Source: Kosmotoga olearia TBF 19.5.1 (lineage in GTDB: Bacteria > Thermotogota > Thermotogae > Petrotogales > Kosmotogaceae). Taken from it: a stretch of 64,000 nucleotides of DNA. Positions 1 through 9,019 of this stretch are shown one piece after another. A program made the position numbers and the translations under genes. Positions within the stretch are counted from its first letter, which is position 1; every line of letters starts with the position of its first letter. The DNA is taken from positions 2,108,001 to 2,172,000 of the forward strand of contig NC_012785.1 in the NCBI RefSeq assembly GCF_000023325.1, in the 5' to 3' direction. The notes beneath the pieces were generated by a model. It did no database searches, was not told the DNA's origin, and saw only the letters and a program-made list of their open reading frames with translations.

Positions 1-42
1 AACTGAGATCACGAGTACGAGAATTAGAGCAATCTTTCTCAC
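1..42 (-). CDS. N-terminus of an exported protein (partial)
   Basis: Only the first 14 codons are inside the window. On the minus strand a GTG at 42-40 follows a G-rich ribosome binding site (AAGGGGGGA, about 47-55) and opens a frame reading M-R-K-I-A-L-I-L-V-L-V-I-S-V. This is a basic start followed by a hydrophobic run, as in a signal peptide. The frame is open to the window edge. Position downstream of the amino-sugar operon would suit a binding protein or secreted hydrolase, but that is a guess. Confidence 0.55.
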   Translation of the reverse strand, partial: MRKIALILVLVISV

Positions 43-501
43 AAAAATCCCCCCTTATTATTGAAGTGGAAACTCATTTGGAAAGCATGTAAATAATCTA
101 TATTATATACTTAAATATGGGCAAATTTAAAGGAAATCGAAGAGTTTGTCTTCAACATCGGTAGTCTTTGCGTCAAGTCTTATATTAACTGTTCCAGGTG
201 AAAGCTCTTCTGCTATCAGAGTAGGCTTTTATCCTGGAAAAGAAACACCCTGGAGATATGATTCGATAATAGCGTTCTTCAACGATTTCTCTACTCTTGA
301 ATATTTTTCGGTATTCAAGTTTCTTTTTCTACATAGTCGCTTTTGTTGTTCTTCCATACCGTTAGCTTGTTTATAAAACTTCGGAATTACGTGGATTCAC
401 GCTCCTCAAATTTCCGGAATTTTGTGGAGTACAACCCCTTATGTAGTTTCACAATGCAGATGTTTTAATCCAGAACCAAGTTGGCTGGAAATAGAAAGGA
501 G
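43..501. other. Gene-poor stretch with no intact gene
   Basis: About 460 bp between the end of the kinase gene and the start of the exported protein at the left edge. Apart from the possible transposase remnant at 150-340 and the ribosome binding site at 47-55, no gene, strong terminator or clear promoter can be supported. The plus-strand frames here lack ribosome binding sites and protein-like composition. Confidence 0.5.
150..340 (-). pseudogene. Possible transposase remnant (IS256/mutator-like)
   Basis: Read on the minus strand, a short frame gives E-K-S-L-K-N-A-I-I-E-S-Y-L-Q-G-V-S, then a stop, then a stretch ending L-S-P-G-T-V. This resembles the segment of IS256-type transposases in which an 'aIieMYlqGvStr' helix precedes a 'SpsTvS' helix. 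Stops and length rule out an active gene. The match is from memory of the family and is weak. Confidence 0.25.
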
Positions 502-1359
502 TCACTGTTGTTCAAACTGTTTTTTTGCACGATACGCCATGGCAGTATCTATGTTTTCGACTTTATTTATCTCGATATTTTCAGGGAGATGTTTTTTGAA
601 CTGCTCAAGATACTGCGGCACATTGAACATTCCTCCATGCACAAATAAGCGATTTGAACCAACTGTTTTTAATACCAGGGTACATCTTTTTCCAAGAATG
701 CTAACGCCCTCTTCTATTATGCTGCTGACAAGTGGGGAAGGAGTATTGAAAATTTCACGCGTGAAAGCAGAGATGTGTTCTTTGAAATCCGATCTGCTTT
801 GAAGGTTTGTTAGATCCTCGAACCTCTGCACTTCATAAAAGTTCAGAATCCTGCTGAAGATAGGGTCATAATCCCTCAGGTTGTCATTGTATTTGAAGAA
901 CTCTTGCAAAATTCTCAAGGAAATCCAGAAAGCACTTCCTTCATCATCAAAAAGGTGGCCCCAGCCTCCGGAACGTTTTGTGTTCCCCTTTGCGTCTATT
1001 CCCAGAACCACAGAACCAGTACCAGCGATTACTACAACTGTGGGTTCCCCGTTATAACAGGTTAGAAGTGTCGCTTTTATATCAGTTAGAATTTCCAGGT
1101 TTTCGCAGCGGTACACTTCTTCCACAACAGATTTGAGAATGAAACGCCTTTCTTGCGTTTCTGCACCGGAGAACGAGAGTATCATCCCGTTCACTGGTCC
1201 GGTAAGTTTAAAAAGTTGTGAAAAGACATTCTTTATTTGTTCTTTTGGTTTGCTGGTTAGGTTCACGCCTTCTTTTATTAGAAATTTCTTTTCGGTATGG
1301 TTTTCAAGAAGAGTTGCTCGCAAATGCGTTCCACCACCGTCAACACCAAGAAATTTCAC
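502..1359 (-). CDS. BadF/BadG-type amino-sugar kinase (MurNAc/GlcNAc kinase candidate)
   Basis: A 285-residue protein of the BadF/BadG/BcrA ATPase family, in the actin/hexokinase fold. The N-terminal phosphate loop is visible as D-G-G-G-T-H (residues 7-12), and a second glycine-rich loop A-G-T-G-S-V lies near residue 110. Family members include GlcNAc kinase and clostridial MurK, which phosphorylates MurNAc and GlcNAc at C6. With murQ, nagZ and namZ in the same operon, making MurNAc-6-P (the MurQ substrate) is the best guess. The GTG at 1359-1357 was chosen because it overlaps the regulator stop (GTGA) and follows GGTGG. An upstream start would run far into the regulator. Substrate preference cannot be read from sequence. 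Confidence 0.8.
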   Translation of the reverse strand: MKFLGVDGGGTHLRATLLENHTEKKFLIKEGVNLTSKPKEQIKNVFSQLFKLTGPVNGMILSFSGAETQERRFILKSVVEEVYRCENLEILTDIKATLLTCYNGEPTVVVIAGTGSVVLGIDAKGNTKRSGGWGHLFDDEGSAFWISLRILQEFFKYNDNLRDYDPIFSRILNFYEVQRFEDLTNLQSRSDFKEHISAFTREIFNTPSPLVSSIIEEGVSILGKRCTLVLKTVGSNRLFVHGGMFNVPQYLEQFKKHLPENIEINKVENIDTAMAYRAKKQFEQQ

Positions 1360-2084
1360 GTTCGGCGTACCACCTTGAATTTGTATTTGTCTCCTCTGTA
1401 TATTGACAGAACATACTCGATACATTTACCGTCTGAGGTGTAGGTGTATCTTCTTCGTAATATAGCGCATTCTCCATCATCCTGGTTTAGATATCTTGCG
1501 TTTTCTCCATCGATTTTGATAAGTTCCATGATTTCTTCAGCATGCGAAAGGGAGATACCAAATTCATCTTTCAGAATTCCATACAGGGATTCTTTTTCCA
1601 TGTTGTGTTCCAGAATGTTTAGCACCCTGATATCCGCATTTGGATTGAGGTAAGCCCATTCAATAGCATATGGTTCGTTATCTAGAAATCTGATTCTTTT
1701 TAACAGAACCACCATTCCTTCGCCCGGCATATCGAATACTTCTTTTGCTTCAAGAGGGATTCGAGTTAGTTTATTCGTGATTACTTTGGAGTGAGCTTTC
1801 ATCCCCATTAGCTTTGCTTCTTCTGAAAAACCGGTAAGATTGCTAAGCTGTTCTTCCTTTTTGTCGAGAGTTATAAACGTTCCTTTGCCTTTGATCCTCT
1901 CGATAATTCCTTCCCTCTTGAGTTCCTCAAGCGCGCGTCTAACGGTTGTTCGACTTACATTGAACATTTCACAGATTTCTTTCTCTGTGGGGAGTTGATC
2001 CCCTCTTTTGTAGATACCGTTTTCGATGTTCTCTCTCAATTTAAGGTAAATTTGATAATGAAGAGGTACAGGTGCTTCCCTCAT
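1356..2084 (-). CDS. GntR-family (HutC/UTRA) transcriptional regulator
   Basis: A 242-residue regulator with an N-terminal winged helix-turn-helix (residues about 5-72, including L-P-T-E-K-E-I-C and S-R-T-T-V-R-R-A-L) and a C-terminal UTRA ligand-binding domain (about 90-240). HutC-type members such as NagR/DasR sense phosphorylated amino sugars, so GlcNAc-6-P is a likely effector. The gene overlaps murQ upstream (ATGA) and the kinase downstream (GTGA), so it is co-transcribed with what it probably controls. The palindrome TGTAATTACA at 5720-5729, upstream of the first gene, is the best candidate operator. Confidence 0.88.
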   Translation of the reverse strand: MREAPVPLHYQIYLKLRENIENGIYKRGDQLPTEKEICEMFNVSRTTVRRALEELKREGIIERIKGKGTFITLDKKEEQLSNLTGFSEEAKLMGMKAHSKVITNKLTRIPLEAKEVFDMPGEGMVVLLKRIRFLDNEPYAIEWAYLNPNADIRVLNILEHNMEKESLYGILKDEFGISLSHAEEIMELIKIDGENARYLNQDDGECAILRRRYTYTSDGKCIEYVLSIYRGDKYKFKVVRRT

Positions 2085-2986
2085 TTTTTATCACTCCTCA
2101 ACAATTCCAGAGCTTCACTTAGAGTTTCTCTTTTTGAAAGTGCGTTCATACATTCTTCTTTGCTTTTGTTAGAAAGGATCATAAGAGCGGCCAATTTGGG
2201 ACTGTTATCAGCCAATTTAAGATATTTCAGGCTCTCGTCCCGATCTATTCCCGTGATTTCCGAGATCATTCTTGCAGCTCTTGCCTTGAGCTTTTCGTTG
2301 AGTATTTTTACGTCAATCATATAGTTTTTATAGGTTTTTCCGAGTTTGATCATGGTTACTGTACTGATCATATTGAGGACCATCTTTTGTGCTGTTCCAG
2401 CTTTCATTCTGGTGCTTCCAGCGATTATTTCTGGACCGGTTCGAATGGTTACAGAGATGTCTGCTATATTCTCTAGTGCGGGATTGGCAACATTAGAAAT
2501 CAACACGGTGTGACAGCCAATTCTTTTCGCTTCAAGAAGCATTCCCTTCACATAGGGGGTTCTACCACTTGCAGTTAAGCCAATCACCAGATCTTTTGAA
2601 TATACGTCGTGCTTTTTGAGATCAATTTCACCTTGTTTTTCACTATCTTCAATAGCTTCGAGAGATCTGAGAAAGGCTTCTTCCCCACCAGCCATAATGG
2701 GTAAAAACAATCCTTCTGGAACACCAAAAGTGGGAACGGTTTCAACAGCATCTATTATAGCGATTCGGCCACTGGTTCCCGCGCCTCCATAGATTATTCG
2801 ACCACCATTTTTAATAGCTTTAACGCACATTTCAATAACTACGGCAATCTTTTCGAGATTCTCAGCAATCGTCAGGGGAACAGTTGCATCTTCCTGATTT
2901 ATGATCCTTAAAATCTCAACAATTGACATATTGTCGAAGTTTGAGGTTTTTGGGTTTGGTAATTCTGTTTCAACTTTTTCAAGCAT
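2081..2986 (-). CDS. murQ: N-acetylmuramic acid 6-phosphate etherase
   Basis: Cleaves the lactyl ether of MurNAc-6-P to give GlcNAc-6-P and D-lactate, in the cytoplasm. The 301-residue protein has the SIS fold. G-G-A-G-T-S-G-R near residue 70 and the following I-D-A-V-E-T-V-P-T-F-G match the MurQ signature, including the catalytic glutamate. A second serine-rich loop (G-L-T-A-S-G-R-T) follows, and A-G-S-T-R-M-K-A-G-T-A-Q-K is a hallmark segment. The start is the ATG at 2986-2984, because GGAGGAGGAG lies just upstream. An earlier GTG would place that ribosome binding site inside the gene. It overlaps the regulator gene by 4 bp. Confidence 0.95.
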   Translation of the reverse strand: MLEKVETELPNPKTSNFDNMSIVEILRIINQEDATVPLTIAENLEKIAVVIEMCVKAIKNGGRIIYGGAGTSGRIAIIDAVETVPTFGVPEGLFLPIMAGGEEAFLRSLEAIEDSEKQGEIDLKKHDVYSKDLVIGLTASGRTPYVKGMLLEAKRIGCHTVLISNVANPALENIADISVTIRTGPEIIAGSTRMKAGTAQKMVLNMISTVTMIKLGKTYKNYMIDVKILNEKLKARAARMISEITGIDRDESLKYLKLADNSPKLAALMILSNKSKEECMNALSKRETLSEALELLRSDKK

Positions 2987-3037
2987 TCGGTGCTCCTCCT
3001 CCACGAAAGCTTTTATATTTTACATGTATAAGGTTAT

Positions 3038-4552
3038 TTACCGATTCACAACAGGTAATTTCCCTTTTGCTTTGATCTTACCGGTCAGAACTTTGAAAAG
3101 ACTTTTTTGGAGCTCAGGAGTATAACCATATGAAGCTATCGCGTTTTCAACTCCTTCTATAAAGCAATCGTATGGATTTCGTAAAGCAACAATGAGTGTT
3201 TTCCCCACTTTCGATATCTCTTCTGCCAGGGCTCTCTGCCCTGGAAAGAGATGAGCGTTTTCAGTGAATATAACGTTTACCTTTCCTACGGCTTTTTTGA
3301 TGTACTTGTTGATTTGATCAGGTTTTATTTTTAAGTCAAAGGTATAAAATTCTGCGTTTGTGTATTTAGCTATTTCCTGTGATATCCAGGGAATTCCCTC
3401 TTTTTCATCTTCAACTTGCACTAAACGTGAAAGAACGACCGTAAAAACATTGTCAACGTGCTGAAGAGGAATAAGATTGTCCTTGTTTTTTAAGAGCGTT
3501 ATCGCTTCATCGCTTATGTGTTGCATCTCATTAATGTGCTCATCGCTACCAACCAGTTTAATTTCAATTTTTGGGGCTTTGTTGATTAGTTTTTTCATCG
3601 CTTCAATTTTGCTCAACGACTCTTCAAGGCGTTTTTGGAGTTTAGGCTCTTTTTCGATCTGCTTGACCAGGTAGTTTTTAACGGCTATTTGTATGTCATC
3701 GTTATGACATACAGTAAGTATATCCATGCCAGCGGCAAAGGCTTTCAAAGTAGCTTCTTCGACGGGAAAATAATTTGTTATTCCACCCATGAGCAGATCA
3801 TCGGCAATCAAAACTCCTTTGTAATGCAGTTTTTTTCTCACAAGCTCCGTTAAGATCTCTTCGGAAAGGGTTGCGGGTATTTTCGTATGCTGCAAAGCAG
3901 GAATATATATGTGGCTCGGCATCCAGCTAAGTGCTTCAATTTTTTTAAAAGGAATAAGTTCGAATTTTTTTAGTTCATCATAAGACACATCTAAAACCGG
4001 CATATCTATATGGGCATCAACGGAAACGCGCCCTTTACCCGGAAAATGTTTCAGACATGCTATTATCCCATTTTCTTGAAGCCCTTTGGTGAATTTTCTG
4101 CCGAATTCAACAACAGTATTTACATCGCTTGAAAAACTTCGTACTCCTATGCCCGGATTGTTAGGATTGTTGTTTATATCTACTACAGGAGCAAGATCCC
4201 AATCAATTCCTACCGCGCGCATTTCTTTTGCAAGTATGCTTGCTGCTATAAAGGCATTCTCAGAATTACCCGTTGCTGCTATCGCCATGGCACCCGGTGA
4301 TATGGCGAACCCCTTTGTGAGGCGTGTAACTATTCCGCCTTCCTGATCTATCGCTATCAGAGGTTTGTATCCTAAAACTCGTTTACATTCATCGATGAAG
4401 TCTTTAACCTGTGAAGGGTTTTCAATGTTGCGGGAAAAAAGGATAATCGAGCCTGGGTTCACTCTTTCGAGTATTTTCACCGTTTCAGCGTCCATACTTT
4501 TACCCGGGAGTCCAATCATAAATAGTTTGCCTACTTTTTCTTCAAGAGTCAT
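3038..4552 (-). CDS. nagZ: Beta-N-acetylhexosaminidase, GH3 (NagZ)
   Basis: Removes non-reducing GlcNAc from GlcNAc-MurNAc fragments. The N-terminal TIM barrel carries the NagZ signature K-H-F-P-G-K-G followed by D-A-H, whose Asp/His pair is the acid/base dyad of this subfamily. The nucleophile Asp lies in I-A-D-D-L-L-M-G-G. At 504 residues it is longer than one-domain Gram-negative NagZ and has an extra C-terminal domain like the Bacillus enzyme. No signal peptide is visible, so it should act inside the cell on imported saccharides. The ATG at 4552 is preceded by GGAGGG, and the gene overlaps namZ by 11 bp, implying translational coupling. Confidence 0.93.
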   Translation of the reverse strand: MTLEEKVGKLFMIGLPGKSMDAETVKILERVNPGSIILFSRNIENPSQVKDFIDECKRVLGYKPLIAIDQEGGIVTRLTKGFAISPGAMAIAATGNSENAFIAASILAKEMRAVGIDWDLAPVVDINNNPNNPGIGVRSFSSDVNTVVEFGRKFTKGLQENGIIACLKHFPGKGRVSVDAHIDMPVLDVSYDELKKFELIPFKKIEALSWMPSHIYIPALQHTKIPATLSEEILTELVRKKLHYKGVLIADDLLMGGITNYFPVEEATLKAFAAGMDILTVCHNDDIQIAVKNYLVKQIEKEPKLQKRLEESLSKIEAMKKLINKAPKIEIKLVGSDEHINEMQHISDEAITLLKNKDNLIPLQHVDNVFTVVLSRLVQVEDEKEGIPWISQEIAKYTNAEFYTFDLKIKPDQINKYIKKAVGKVNVIFTENAHLFPGQRALAEEISKVGKTLIVALRNPYDCFIEGVENAIASYGYTPELQKSLFKVLTGKIKAKGKLPVVNR

Positions 4553-5660
4553 AATATAAATTCCCTCCGTATATCAATAGATCGGAAACGGTATCTATAA
4601 ACTCTTCAGCTGATTTACGCCAGACGTTGACATCAGTTTTTCCCGTAGCTATTTCTAATGCCAATTCGTCTCCCATTAATCGTGAGATATGCTTATCGAT
4701 TTTCATTTCAGGGTATTTTGAGAGGTAGTGTAAAAGTGAAATCGAAACTTCAAAGAAATTATCTTCAAATTTTGGGAAAAACTCAACGCCAAAACACAAT
4801 TGTTGGGCGTACTTACCAAATCTCGGGATGAACTCACGCTTTCTTAGGATAAGATTCGGGAACATATCCTTGAGAAATTCATACAGTTCGTCGTTATCAA
4901 CCCAGGGGGCTCCGATATACTGAAAAGGTTTTGGTGTTCCTCGCCCTTCGCTAACGTTTGTTGCTTCAAGAAAGCAAATTCCGGCATAACATAAGGTAGC
5001 CTCGTATGTTGGAAGGGCAGGAGATGGTACATTCCATAATAAATCGGTTTGATTAAACCCTTCACCGCCCCAACCTTCAAGAGGTATTACTTTTAATTCA
5101 AGATCGAGTTTTTTCAGCCTTAAAAAGTATTGTGCAAGTTCTCCTGGAGTTAAACCATACCTCGTTGGGAGTAAATAATCACCGACGAAACTGGAAAGTT
5201 TGTCGGGGATTCTTGGACCATAGACTTTTCTCCCCAGTGGATTTATCCTGTCAAGAACAAGATAATCAATACCATTTTCGCTTGCTGCTTCCAGCGTATA
5301 TGCTAGGGTATAGATAAACGTATAATATCTGAGTCCAACATCCTGTATGTCATAAACAAGTATATCGATGTCTTCCAGATCATTGGACTCAGGTTTTTTC
5401 TTCTTTCCATAAAGACTTATAACCGGGATTTTGTATTTAGGATGAAGTGTATCATTGAACGTTTCACCGTCAGGAAGCCCATATAATCCATGTTCCGGCG
5501 TGAATATCTTAACCACATTTATGTTATTTTGGATTAAAACATCCAGTCCCTGACGCATATCTTTGGTAACAAAGGAATAATTAGTGATCAGTCCAACCTT
5601 CCTTCTTCTTAAAGGCCTAAATTCGTTCTTCTCTAATACATCAATACCCTGAAGGATCAT
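4542..5660 (-). CDS. namZ: Exo-beta-N-acetylmuramidase NamZ-like (DUF1343/GH171)
   Basis: A 372-residue member of the DUF1343 family, which includes Bacillus NamZ (YbbC), an exo-acting muramidase that releases terminal MurNAc. Conserved stretches visible are G-L-I-T-N, F-T-P-E-H-G-L-Y-G (with the conserved acidic residue and histidine) and Y-D-I-Q-D-V-G-L-R-Y-Y-T. Unlike the secreted Bacillus enzyme it lacks a signal peptide, so saccharides should be cleaved after uptake. The ATG at 5660 was chosen because AGGAG lies 8 bases upstream; a TTG at 5666 is too close. First gene of the minus-strand operon. Confidence 0.88.
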   Translation of the reverse strand: MILQGIDVLEKNEFRPLRRRKVGLITNYSFVTKDMRQGLDVLIQNNINVVKIFTPEHGLYGLPDGETFNDTLHPKYKIPVISLYGKKKKPESNDLEDIDILVYDIQDVGLRYYTFIYTLAYTLEAASENGIDYLVLDRINPLGRKVYGPRIPDKLSSFVGDYLLPTRYGLTPGELAQYFLRLKKLDLELKVIPLEGWGGEGFNQTDLLWNVPSPALPTYEATLCYAGICFLEATNVSEGRGTPKPFQYIGAPWVDNDELYEFLKDMFPNLILRKREFIPRFGKYAQQLCFGVEFFPKFEDNFFEVSISLLHYLSKYPEMKIDKHISRLMGDELALEIATGKTDVNVWRKSAEEFIDTVSDLLIYGGNLYYDS

Positions 5661-5719
5661 GAGCAATTCTCCTTTTAGTTTTTATCGTTCTTTATCTAGC
5701 TATACTTATTTTGCCATAA

Positions 5720-5729
5720 TGTAATTACA
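5720..5729. promoter_or_regulatory. Palindrome TGTAATTACA, candidate GntR operator
   Basis: A perfect 10-bp palindrome lies about 60 bp upstream of the namZ start, where the minus-strand promoter should be. The TGT...ACA form fits GntR-family half-sites. Assignment to the GntR gene of the same operon is inference. Confidence 0.4.
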
Positions 5730-5843
5730 ATATAACCAATATAGTTTTGATTTTATTCCTGAATATCCCACGTAATATCCAAATATTAGGTGATTACTCC
5801 AGTGTATTAACTTACTTTAGTATGTTCTTCTTTTTTCGGCATA

Positions 5844-5882
5844 ATGTTGTATTTGTTATTACAACATACAAACTTGTATAAT
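5844..5882 (+). promoter_or_regulatory. Promoter with overlapping inverted repeat
   Basis: TTGTTA (5853-5858) and TATAAT (5877-5882) are separated by 18 bp, a good sigma-A-type promoter for the plus-strand operon starting at 5999. An 8-bp inverted repeat, ATGTTGTA (5844-5851) and TACAACAT (5860-5867), straddles the -35 box, as expected for a repressor site. Confidence 0.6.
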
Positions 5883-5998
5883 GTTATGGGCTAGCAAAAG
5901 TGAGATTATTGAAGTTCCAGAATTGAATTTTACTTAAGGTTAGCTTTGCTGAACGTGTTTTTCCTGACAGGGTGATATTTGGAGGTGAAAATATAAAT

Positions 5999-6850
5999 AT
6001 GAAAAAATACATTATGTTACTTCTGATGCTCGCAATGTTCACGCTTTCCTTTCCTATGGCACTACCGGAGATCCCCATGACAGAACTTGAAAGAGACATT
6101 ATAAATACAGCGTTGAGTATGCTTGGTGGAACCTATGGATGGGGAGAAATGGATCCGGAGAAAAGAACGTTTGATTGCTGGAATTTCGTAACATGGGTTT
6201 TCCATGAAGTGCTCGATAAAAAAGAAGGCGGCGTGAAACACATGCTTATTGGTCATCCGGATCCTTTGTGGGTGTATTTTGACGATATTAATGATTTACG
6301 TACAGCCGATGTGCTTATGAATGGTGGGGGTCACACTGTCGGTTTTCATTCGGGAATTTACTATGGCAGAGGATTTACTATAGAGGCCCGTGGGGGACAG
6401 TATGGTATTGGGATCTTCAGGTTGGAAGGATTTAATAAGCACGCACCATTTGGTGAAACCGGGTACAGGTTTTGTTATTATTCTTTGCTCGCCAGGTTGT
6501 GGTTGAATCCTCATCCGAGTTTTCCATATGTATATATGGATAGTCCGGATTCATTCGTGTATTACGAAGATGGAGCAAATCTAAAGATACATTATTTAGC
6601 TTTTCCTTTTAACGCAGGTTCCAGAATAAAAGTTTCTGTTGTGGACTATATTACCCATGAAACGTTGAAGGAAGTTTATATTGATGATATTGCTATTTTT
6701 TCATACAAGGAACAGGTTATAGATGTTCACGTTGACTTGGAAGGCATAACAAGCAGTTACGTTTATTTCAAAGTTACTTTGCTCTCACCGTCCGGTGAGC
6801 CGGTTTTCAAGTACGATACATTTATTTTGTATCCAACAGAAATTGTCTGA
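5999..6850 (+). CDS. Exported NlpC/P60-like cysteine peptidase
   Basis: A 283-residue protein with a signal peptide (Lys-Lys then a hydrophobic run, probable cleavage near residue 21). The next ~150 residues fit the NlpC/P60 core: a helix and G-G-T-Y-G-W-G before F-D-C-W (catalytic Cys), then H-S-G-I-Y-Y-G (catalytic His) and T-I-E-A-R-G. These enzymes cut peptide bonds in cell-wall stems. The ~90-residue C-terminal part looks like a beta-rich domain. The ATG at 5999 was chosen for GGAGGTGA ten bases upstream. It begins the operon with the ABC transporter, which suggests it trims wall peptides before uptake. The family match is by motif only; no close relative is recognised. Confidence 0.65.
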   Translation: MKKYIMLLLMLAMFTLSFPMALPEIPMTELERDIINTALSMLGGTYGWGEMDPEKRTFDCWNFVTWVFHEVLDKKEGGVKHMLIGHPDPLWVYFDDINDLRTADVLMNGGGHTVGFHSGIYYGRGFTIEARGGQYGIGIFRLEGFNKHAPFGETGYRFCYYSLLARLWLNPHPSFPYVYMDSPDSFVYYEDGANLKIHYLAFPFNAGSRIKVSVVDYITHETLKEVYIDDIAIFSYKEQVIDVHVDLEGITSSYVYFKVTLLSPSGEPVFKYDTFILYPTEIV

Positions 6851-6871
6851 TATCTTTGGGAGGTGTTCGTT

Positions 6872-8131
6872 ATGAGAAGAACTCTTGTGAAGGGGTTTTT
6901 GTTGGTACTTTTATTTATTACTAGCGTTTCAATAGCAGGCGGTATAACCGTATATGTATGGGATTTTCCAGCCTGGAGTGTAGATGGTGATAATTATGCC
7001 TGGATAAAATCGATGATGAGAGAATATTCTGCGAATCATCCCGGGGTTTCGTTTAAACTTACGGAGATACCGTGGGCAGGTGGAGACAAGAAATTGGATC
7101 TTGCAGTAGCTTCGAGAAATTGGCCTGACATAACAAGAGGTCCGTTGAAGGCTCACTACGTTGTTCAGGGTGTACTGGTATCGACCGATGAGTACATAAA
7201 TAAGGACGATTATTATGAACCCGCCCTAAAAGGTGCCACTTTTAATGGAAGAATCTATGGTTTTCCTTTTTATATGACTACCAAAGTTGTGATGATAAAT
7301 AGAGAGATATTTGAAGAGCGCGGTGTTCGCATCCCAACTTTTGAAGATCCCTGGACTTTCGAAGAATTCGCTCAGGCTCTGGAAAAATTGACTTATGATA
7401 AAGATGGTGATGGAAGAATAGATGTTTACGGTTTTGCTGCAAGCGCTATGCCTCCCGACAACTCACATCTTTGGCCCTTCCTTCTTGCCAACGGCGGTAA
7501 GATCATAGAAGAAGAAAAGGGAAATCTTCGCTGCGTTATCAACACTCCTGAAAACGCCGAAATACTTGGATACCTTGCAGGTATTTTCAAAAAATATGCG
7601 CCCCCCTATATGGCTGCATACGGTGATGCTGACGCATATAACTTATTCAAAAGCGGCAGAGCGGCAGTTTATATGTCAGGTACATGGGCGATTCCACCGA
7701 TTAGAAGAGCTGGTATAGATATAGATGTTGTTCCTTTCCCTGTTAAGAAGAAAGGTGATCGTTTTTGGAGCTTTGGAGATGTATCAAGTTATCAGATATT
7801 CATACAAAAAGATCCTAAAAAGCTCTCGATTCTCATAGATTTTGCTAAAACGATTACTTCAGTGGAACAACAGAAGAAACTTGTTGAGTATGGTCAATTC
7901 CCCACCCTTAAATCTGTTGGGAACATCTATGAGGGTGATGATGCTATGACAAAGGCCGCTATTATATCCCAGTACAATTTTATTTTCCCGCCACATCCCG
8001 CTAAAGATAAAGCCATCGAAAAGATATCCCAACAGATACAATTAGCATTACTCGAGAGAATTTCACCGGAGGATGCGTTGAAGAATGCTGAAAAAGCGGC
8101 AAATAGAATACTGTTAAGAGGAGGCAAATAG
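6872..8131 (+). CDS. ABC sugar-binding protein (family 1 extracellular binding protein)
   Basis: Solute-binding component of an ABC importer, 419 residues, with a signal peptide (R-R-T-L-V-K then hydrophobic, ending near S-I-A-G-G). The mature part has the family-1 fold features: A-V-A-S-R-N-W-P-D near residue 75, the hinge region F-Y-M-T-T-K-V-V-M-I-N-R, and Y-M-S-G-T-W-A-I. A D-K-D-G-D-G-R-I-D loop resembles the calcium-binding loop of many sugar-binding proteins. The ATG at 6872 is preceded by GGGAGGTG; the upstream GTG overlaps that site. Substrate is not given by sequence; context points to cell-wall amino sugars. Confidence 0.88.
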   Translation: MRRTLVKGFLLVLLFITSVSIAGGITVYVWDFPAWSVDGDNYAWIKSMMREYSANHPGVSFKLTEIPWAGGDKKLDLAVASRNWPDITRGPLKAHYVVQGVLVSTDEYINKDDYYEPALKGATFNGRIYGFPFYMTTKVVMINREIFEERGVRIPTFEDPWTFEEFAQALEKLTYDKDGDGRIDVYGFAASAMPPDNSHLWPFLLANGGKIIEEEKGNLRCVINTPENAEILGYLAGIFKKYAPPYMAAYGDADAYNLFKSGRAAVYMSGTWAIPPIRRAGIDIDVVPFPVKKKGDRFWSFGDVSSYQIFIQKDPKKLSILIDFAKTITSVEQQKKLVEYGQFPTLKSVGNIYEGDDAMTKAAIISQYNFIFPPHPAKDKAIEKISQQIQLALLERISPEDALKNAEKAANRILLRGGK

Positions 8132-8995
8132 GTGAAAAAACGGCAGCTTTACGGATACCTTTTCATATTACCTGCCATGTCATTATTTGTTGTTTTTCTG
8201 TTTATACCGGTTGTAATGGCCCTTGTAATGGCCTTTCAAGAAGTTGGCGTATGGGGGTCAGAATGGGTTGGTTTTGAGAATTTCAAAGAGATTATCCATT
8301 GGGAAGATTTTTGGGTAGCATTGAGAAATACTGCATTATACACTTCGATAGTAGTTTTCAAAAACATATCTGTTGCCCTCGTAATCGCTAGTTTGTTGCT
8401 ATCGTTGAAAAACAAATGGCAGAGTTTTTTTAGGGCGGCGTATTATCTTCCAACCGTTACTTCTGCCGTCGTTATATCCCTGATTTGGGGCTGGCTTTTG
8501 AATGCATCATTTGGGCCGATAAATATGTTTTTACAAAAGCTCGGGCTTCAACCTGTTCCCTGGCTGGTGGATCCGGATATTGCAATGTGGTCGATTATCT
8601 TAACAGATATGGTGATTGCGCCGGGTTCAGGGATCATTCTCTTTCTTGCAGCGATGAATAATATCCCGAAGACGTACTATGAAGCTGCCGATATCGATGG
8701 GGCTAACTGGTTTGTTAAATGGTGGAGGATCACAGTACCGCTTGTGAAACCAACCATGTTGTATCTGACCATCAGCTACACTATCGTTGCGATGAGTGTG
8801 TTCGATAAAATATACATTCTGACACATGGTGGCCCCGGGAACGCAACCATTACTTTTGTGTATTTGATATATAACACGGCCTTTAGAGATTTCAATTATG
8901 GTCTCGCTTCGGCACTTTCTGTTATATTCTTTGGAATTGCTGTGGTTATATCGTTCTTCCAATTCCGTATGATGTCACAATCATACGAATTTTAA
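8132..8995 (+). CDS. ABC sugar transporter permease (MalF-type)
   Basis: A 287-residue inner-membrane permease with about six hydrophobic segments. The ATPase-contact (EAA) loop is E-A-A-D-I-D-G-A-N-W-F-V-K-W-W-R-I-T-V-P. It starts with GTG immediately after the binding-protein stop and is preceded by AGGAGG, so it is translationally linked. It pairs with the permease starting at 9020. No ATP-binding subunit gene is nearby. Confidence 0.92.
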   Translation: MKKRQLYGYLFILPAMSLFVVFLFIPVVMALVMAFQEVGVWGSEWVGFENFKEIIHWEDFWVALRNTALYTSIVVFKNISVALVIASLLLSLKNKWQSFFRAAYYLPTVTSAVVISLIWGWLLNASFGPINMFLQKLGLQPVPWLVDPDIAMWSIILTDMVIAPGSGIILFLAAMNNIPKTYYEAADIDGANWFVKWWRITVPLVKPTMLYLTISYTIVAMSVFDKIYILTHGGPGNATITFVYLIYNTAFRDFNYGLASALSVIFFGIAVVISFFQFRMMSQSYEF

Positions 8996-9019
8996 TGAGA
9001 TTCGGGGAGTTGGTAGCTG

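Larger units (their letters stand above)
5661..5998. other. Divergent promoter region between namZ and the NlpC/P60-like gene
   Basis: This 338-bp AT-rich region separates two divergent operons and holds two palindromes and one good plus-strand promoter, listed separately. No gene is supported in it. Confidence 0.6.

Noticed and set aside
146-376. Plus-strand frame at the left end
   Set aside because: Overlaps the possible transposase remnant on the other strand; no ribosome binding site.
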